From CAYUYH01 sp964449175 (GTDB taxonomy: Bacteria > Planctomycetota > Phycisphaerae > SM23-33): 10,023 nucleotides of DNA. Location of the stretch: assembly GCA_964449175.1 (NCBI GenBank), contig CAYUYH010000088.1, forward strand, positions 1 to 10,023. Reading direction: 5' to 3'. Positions 8,061 to 10,023 of the stretch are shown here, in pieces. The position numbers and the translations under genes are program-made. The notes beneath the pieces are model-generated. The model worked only from the letters and a program-made list of their open reading frames with translations. It had not been told where the DNA came from and made no database searches. Each line of letters opens with the position of its first letter. Within the stretch, counting starts at the first letter, position 1.

Positions 8061-8069
8061 ATTATAGCA
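8061..8069 (-). promoter_or_regulatory. Candidate extended -10 promoter of the MoxR operon
   Basis: On the minus strand the sequence reads TGCTATAAT, a perfect extended -10 (TGn-TATAAT), about 40 bases before the MoxR ATG. No good -35 (TTGACA-like) is found at 16-18 bases upstream, which an extended -10 can tolerate. In this GC-rich sequence such an AT-rich hexamer in the only divergent spacer is notable, but no start site is known. Confidence 0.5.
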
Positions 8070-8126
8070 GAACAGGCCGGGCCGCCTTAGGCTTTCTTGC
8101 GCCTGCCGTTACGGTGGACATGCCGC

Positions 8127-8132
8127 TATACT
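8127..8132 (+). promoter_or_regulatory. Candidate -10 of the ribE-pdxA unit
   Basis: TATACT, five of six matches to TATAAT, lies 50 bases before the ribE start in an AT-richer patch (8126-8140). No convincing -35 is seen at 16-18 bases upstream and there is no extended TG. A 7-base direct repeat (CGGCCGT twice, 8148-8161) lies between it and the gene; whether it matters is unknown. Confidence 0.3.
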
Positions 8133-8182
8133 ATCTAGCTGTTGGCGCGGCCGTCGGCCGTCGCCTAGCATGGGCAGTATAG

Positions 8183-8830
8183 ATGTTTACCGGAATTGTG
8201 CAACATATCGGGCAGGTCCGCGGCGCAGCCGACCGCGGCGGCGGAAGGCGGCTGGGCATCGACCTCGGCCCGCTGGCCGAGGGGCTGTCCCTCGGGGCGA
8301 GCGTGGCTGTGGCCGGCGTGTGCCTGACGGCCGGGGCGCTGGACGGCACGACGGCTGAGTTCGACGTCGTGCAGGCCACGCTGACCGGCACGACGCTGGG
8401 CGACCTGCGAGTCGGATCGAAGGTCAACCTCGAGCGGGCCGTGCGGGCCGACGCCGCGCTGGAAGGGCACATCGTCCAGGGCCACGTCGACGGCACAGCC
8501 GCGGTCCAGTCCGTCCGCCGCGGCGACAACTGGGCCGTCGAGTTCGCTTGTGCCACCGAGCTTACCGATGCGATGGCGCCCCATGGCTCGGTCGCGATCG
8601 ACGGCGTCTCTCTGACGCTCCAGACCCTGTCCGCCGGGCGATTCACCGTGGCGCTGGTACCCGTCACGCTGGCCGAGACCACGCTGGGCGAGCTGACCGC
8701 CGGCGACAGGGTCAACGTCGAGACCGACGTGATCGGCAAGTACGTTCTGCGGCATCTCCGCGCCGCCGCCGGCGCCGCCGATAACCCGCCCATAACCATC
8801 GAGATGCTCCGTCGCGAGGGGTTTGCCTGA
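8183..8830 (+). CDS. ribE: Riboflavin synthase, alpha subunit
   Basis: A 215-residue protein made of two lumazine-binding repeats (about 1-97 and 98-200), the usual size and layout. It catalyses the dismutation of two 6,7-dimethyl-8-ribityllumazine molecules to riboflavin and 5-amino-6-ribitylaminouracil, the last step of riboflavin synthesis, in the cytoplasm as a homotrimer. The N-terminus MFTGIVQHIG is diagnostic. GVCLT carries Cys47, GHIVQGHVDG carries His96 and His101, IDGVSLT marks the second repeat, and VETDVIGKYV carries Asp182; these match known active-site positions of the family. Departures: VAGVCLT where VNGVCLT is usual, and VPVT where IPHT is common in repeat two. The start is certain because an in-frame TAG (8180-8182) sits immediately before the ATG; there is no clear Shine-Dalgarno. 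The pdxA gene follows after 17 bases, so they are probably cotranscribed. The symbol follows common bacterial usage; the E. coli enzyme is also called RibC. Confidence 0.97.
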   Translation: MFTGIVQHIGQVRGAADRGGGRRLGIDLGPLAEGLSLGASVAVAGVCLTAGALDGTTAEFDVVQATLTGTTLGDLRVGSKVNLERAVRADAALEGHIVQGHVDGTAAVQSVRRGDNWAVEFACATELTDAMAPHGSVAIDGVSLTLQTLSAGRFTVALVPVTLAETTLGELTAGDRVNVETDVIGKYVLRHLRAAAGAADNPPITIEMLRREGFA

Positions 8831-8847
8831 CAGGCCGCGAGTGTGCC

Positions 8848-9867
8848 ATGGAATCGAACCGTCCGGTCATAGGCATAACCATGGGCGACCCTTGCGGCAT
8901 AGGCCCGGAGATCATTATCAAGGCGCTCGCCGATCCGCACCTCCGCAGACGGGCCAAGTTCGCCGTCTTCGGCTTCGCCGAGCAGCTGATCTACACAGCC
9001 GACGCCCTGGAGGTGGACCTTCCGCTGGCCCGCAAGCACCACGAGGACCTGCCGATCTCGCATCAGGACCTGCTGCTGTTGGATTACGATGAGCTTCCGC
9101 TGCCGGCGGCGATGCCGCGCGGGCCCAGCCGGTTCGGCGGCAGGGCGTCGATGGCCTTCTGCACGGACGCAATCGCCGCCGCCGGCGCCGGACTGATAGA
9201 CGCCATGGTGACCGCGCCGATAGCCAAGAGCTCCTGGCAGATCGCGGGCTTCCGCAAGTATCCCGGACACACCGAGCTGCTGGCCGACAAGTGCAAGGCC
9301 AAGCACGTGGCCATGATGTTCGACTCGCCGAAGCTGCGGGTCGTGCTGGCCACCGTGCACCAGGCGCTGTTCGACGTGCGAAACAGCCTGACCATCGGCT
9401 GCGTGTTCAATCCGATAGACCTGGCCGACCAGGCGCTGCGCAAGTGGTTCGACATCCCGCGCCCTCGCATCGCGGTGGCCGGGTTGAACCCGCATGCTGG
9501 CGAGGACGGGCAGTTCGGCGACGAGGAAGGCCGCATCATTGCCCCCGCGATAACCCTGGCCGCCGACGCCGGCATACGAGTCTCCGGCCCGTATCCGCCG
9601 GACACCGTGTTCGTCAAGGCCCTGGAAGGCCGGTTCGACTGCGTGGTGGCTATGTACCACGACCAGGGACTGATCCCGATCAAGCTGCTCGGCTGGCGAG
9701 ATGCGGTCAACGTCACGCTCGGCCTGCCGATCATCCGCACGAGCCCGGACCACGGCACGGCCTTCGACATCGCCGGCAAGGGCCGGGCCGACCCGTCCAG
9801 CATGATCGCGGCGATTAACCTGGCGATCGACCTGGCCAACAAGAGCGCCGCCGTCGGCGAGGGCTAG
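8848..9867 (+). CDS. pdxA: 4-hydroxythreonine-4-phosphate dehydrogenase (vitamin B6 synthesis)
   Basis: A 339-residue enzyme, slightly longer than E. coli PdxA (329). With NAD it oxidises 4-phosphohydroxy-L-threonine; the product decarboxylates to 3-amino-2-oxopropyl phosphate, which PdxJ condenses with deoxyxylulose 5-phosphate to pyridoxine 5'-phosphate. Motifs in order: ITMGDPCGIGPEI near the N-terminus, VTAPIAKSSW, PGHTELL at ~140-146 (His141), ATVHQAL (His171), GLNPHAGEDG (His216), AMYHDQGLIP (His271), TLGLPIIRTSPDHGTAFD and DIAGKGRAD. His171, His216 and His271 match the metal-binding trio of the E. coli enzyme (166, 211, 266) with a constant offset of five, so an active enzyme is expected. 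Cytoplasmic dimer by family. The ATG at 8848 gives the family N-terminus; Shine-Dalgarno is weak. It lies 17 bases after ribE, and a strong hairpin follows 26 bases after its stop. Homologues in sugar-acid catabolism (PdxA2) exist, but the sequence fits PdxA well. Confidence 0.96.
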   Translation: MESNRPVIGITMGDPCGIGPEIIIKALADPHLRRRAKFAVFGFAEQLIYTADALEVDLPLARKHHEDLPISHQDLLLLDYDELPLPAAMPRGPSRFGGRASMAFCTDAIAAAGAGLIDAMVTAPIAKSSWQIAGFRKYPGHTELLADKCKAKHVAMMFDSPKLRVVLATVHQALFDVRNSLTIGCVFNPIDLADQALRKWFDIPRPRIAVAGLNPHAGEDGQFGDEEGRIIAPAITLAADAGIRVSGPYPPDTVFVKALEGRFDCVVAMYHDQGLIPIKLLGWRDAVNVTLGLPIIRTSPDHGTAFDIAGKGRADPSSMIAAINLAIDLANKSAAVGEG

Positions 9868-9892
9868 GCGCGGTTTTACACCCCATTATGCA

Positions 9893-9920
9893 GCGCGGTG
9901 GGGCGCCTGCCCCGCCGCGC
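9893..9920 (+). terminator. Strong GC hairpin after pdxA, candidate terminator without U-tract
   Basis: The arms 9893-9904 and 9909-9920 pair over 12 bp with one central U.G wobble, leaving the loop GCCT (9905-9908). It starts 26 bases after the pdxA stop. The bases that follow (GAGACATGAGCTTTC) contain no T-tract, so it may be a Rho-assisted or pausing structure, an RNA-stabilising 3' end, or a dispersed palindromic repeat. The wobble pairs only in plus-strand RNA, which favours a role in the ribE-pdxA transcript. Confidence 0.5.
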
Positions 9921-9949
9921 GAGACATGAGCTTTCAATGCGTTGCAGGC

Positions 9950-9977
9950 GGGGGGGGGGGGGCCCCCCCCCCCCCCC
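9950..9977. repeat. G13-C15 homopolymer block, probable assembly artefact
   Basis: Thirteen G are followed directly by fifteen C, a self-complementary block. The rest of the window edge (to 10023) has further runs, including an 8-G run near 10004-10011 and a C-rich final segment, with no reading frame or recognisable motif. Such G/C blocks at a contig end usually come from poly-G read tails joined to their reverse complement; a real sequence of this kind would also be very hard to sequence. Nothing else is recognisable after the hairpin at 9920. Confidence 0.8.
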
Positions 9978-10023
9978 AACTGGTTGTGTTGGACCCCGTT
10001 GAGGGGGGGGCCGCCGCCCCCGG

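Noticed and set aside
7158..8090. Open frame of 310 codons on the plus strand opposite the MoxR gene
   Set aside because: It mirrors a conserved AAA+ ATPase on the other strand; no motif, and it would run through the MoxR promoter region.
8025..8182. FMN riboswitch upstream of ribE
   Set aside because: No conserved RFN core sequence is seen and the 158-base spacer is mostly taken by the divergent promoter elements.
8131..9753. Very long open frame (540 codons) on the minus strand opposite ribE and pdxA
   Set aside because: The plus strand holds two unmistakable enzymes here. The antisense text shows no domain motif and its second half is Ser/Pro/Arg-rich, typical of a codon-bias shadow in GC-rich DNA.
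9950..9977. G-quadruplex or phase-variation tract
   Set aside because: G13 directly abutting C15 at the window edge is better explained as an assembly artefact; no gene or promoter is next to it.
1..10023. tRNA, CRISPR array, insertion sequence or prophage
   Set aside because: No repeat-spacer pattern, terminal inverted repeats, transposase motif or cloverleaf was seen; nearly all sequence is accounted for by seven housekeeping or envelope genes.

Overview
This is a GC-rich bacterial window with tightly packed genes in two divergent transcription units. The best guess for the source is a planctomycete or another member of the PVC group, because of the high GC, the MoxR-DUF58-transglutaminase cassette and a divergent YchF-type ATPase beside it. 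No rRNA or other taxonomic marker is present, so this is inference only. Positions 9950-9977 hold G13 followed by C15 and the last ~70 bases are low complexity, so the right edge looks like a poorly assembled contig end.

Left unit (positions 1-8024, all minus strand, read right to left): a MoxR-family AAA+ ATPase (8024-7089); a DUF58 membrane protein (7071-5902); a TgpA-type membrane transglutaminase with an intact Cys-His-Asp triad (5902-3641); a divergent YchF/OLA1-family P-loop ATPase (3576-2506); and a large AsmA-like membrane-anchored protein (2466 to the left edge, C-terminus outside the window). Gaps are 17, -1, 64 and 39 bases, which fits one operon. A good extended -10 (TGCTATAAT) lies just upstream of the MoxR gene. 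The first three genes are a recurrent bacterial set in which a MoxR ATPase is thought to act on or with DUF58/VWA-type partners, next to a membrane protein with a periplasmic transglutaminase domain. The AsmA-like protein also belongs to the envelope, while the YchF relative is the odd member.

Right unit (8183-9867, plus strand): riboflavin synthase alpha subunit (ribE) followed 17 bases later by pdxA (4-hydroxythreonine-4-phosphate dehydrogenase, vitamin B6 synthesis). The pair makes the final flavin product and a PLP precursor. It is followed by a strong 12-bp-stem hairpin (9893-9920), a candidate transcription stop without a clear U-tract. The 158-base divergent spacer (8025-8182) carries candidate promoters for both units and shows no FMN riboswitch.

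I see no mobile element, CRISPR array, tRNA or rRNA. Nothing here is clearly a new system. The most worthwhile leads are the extended envelope operon, the YchF relative with altered switch regions, the DUF58 protein with a degenerate metal site, and the AsmA-like protein that runs off the window.
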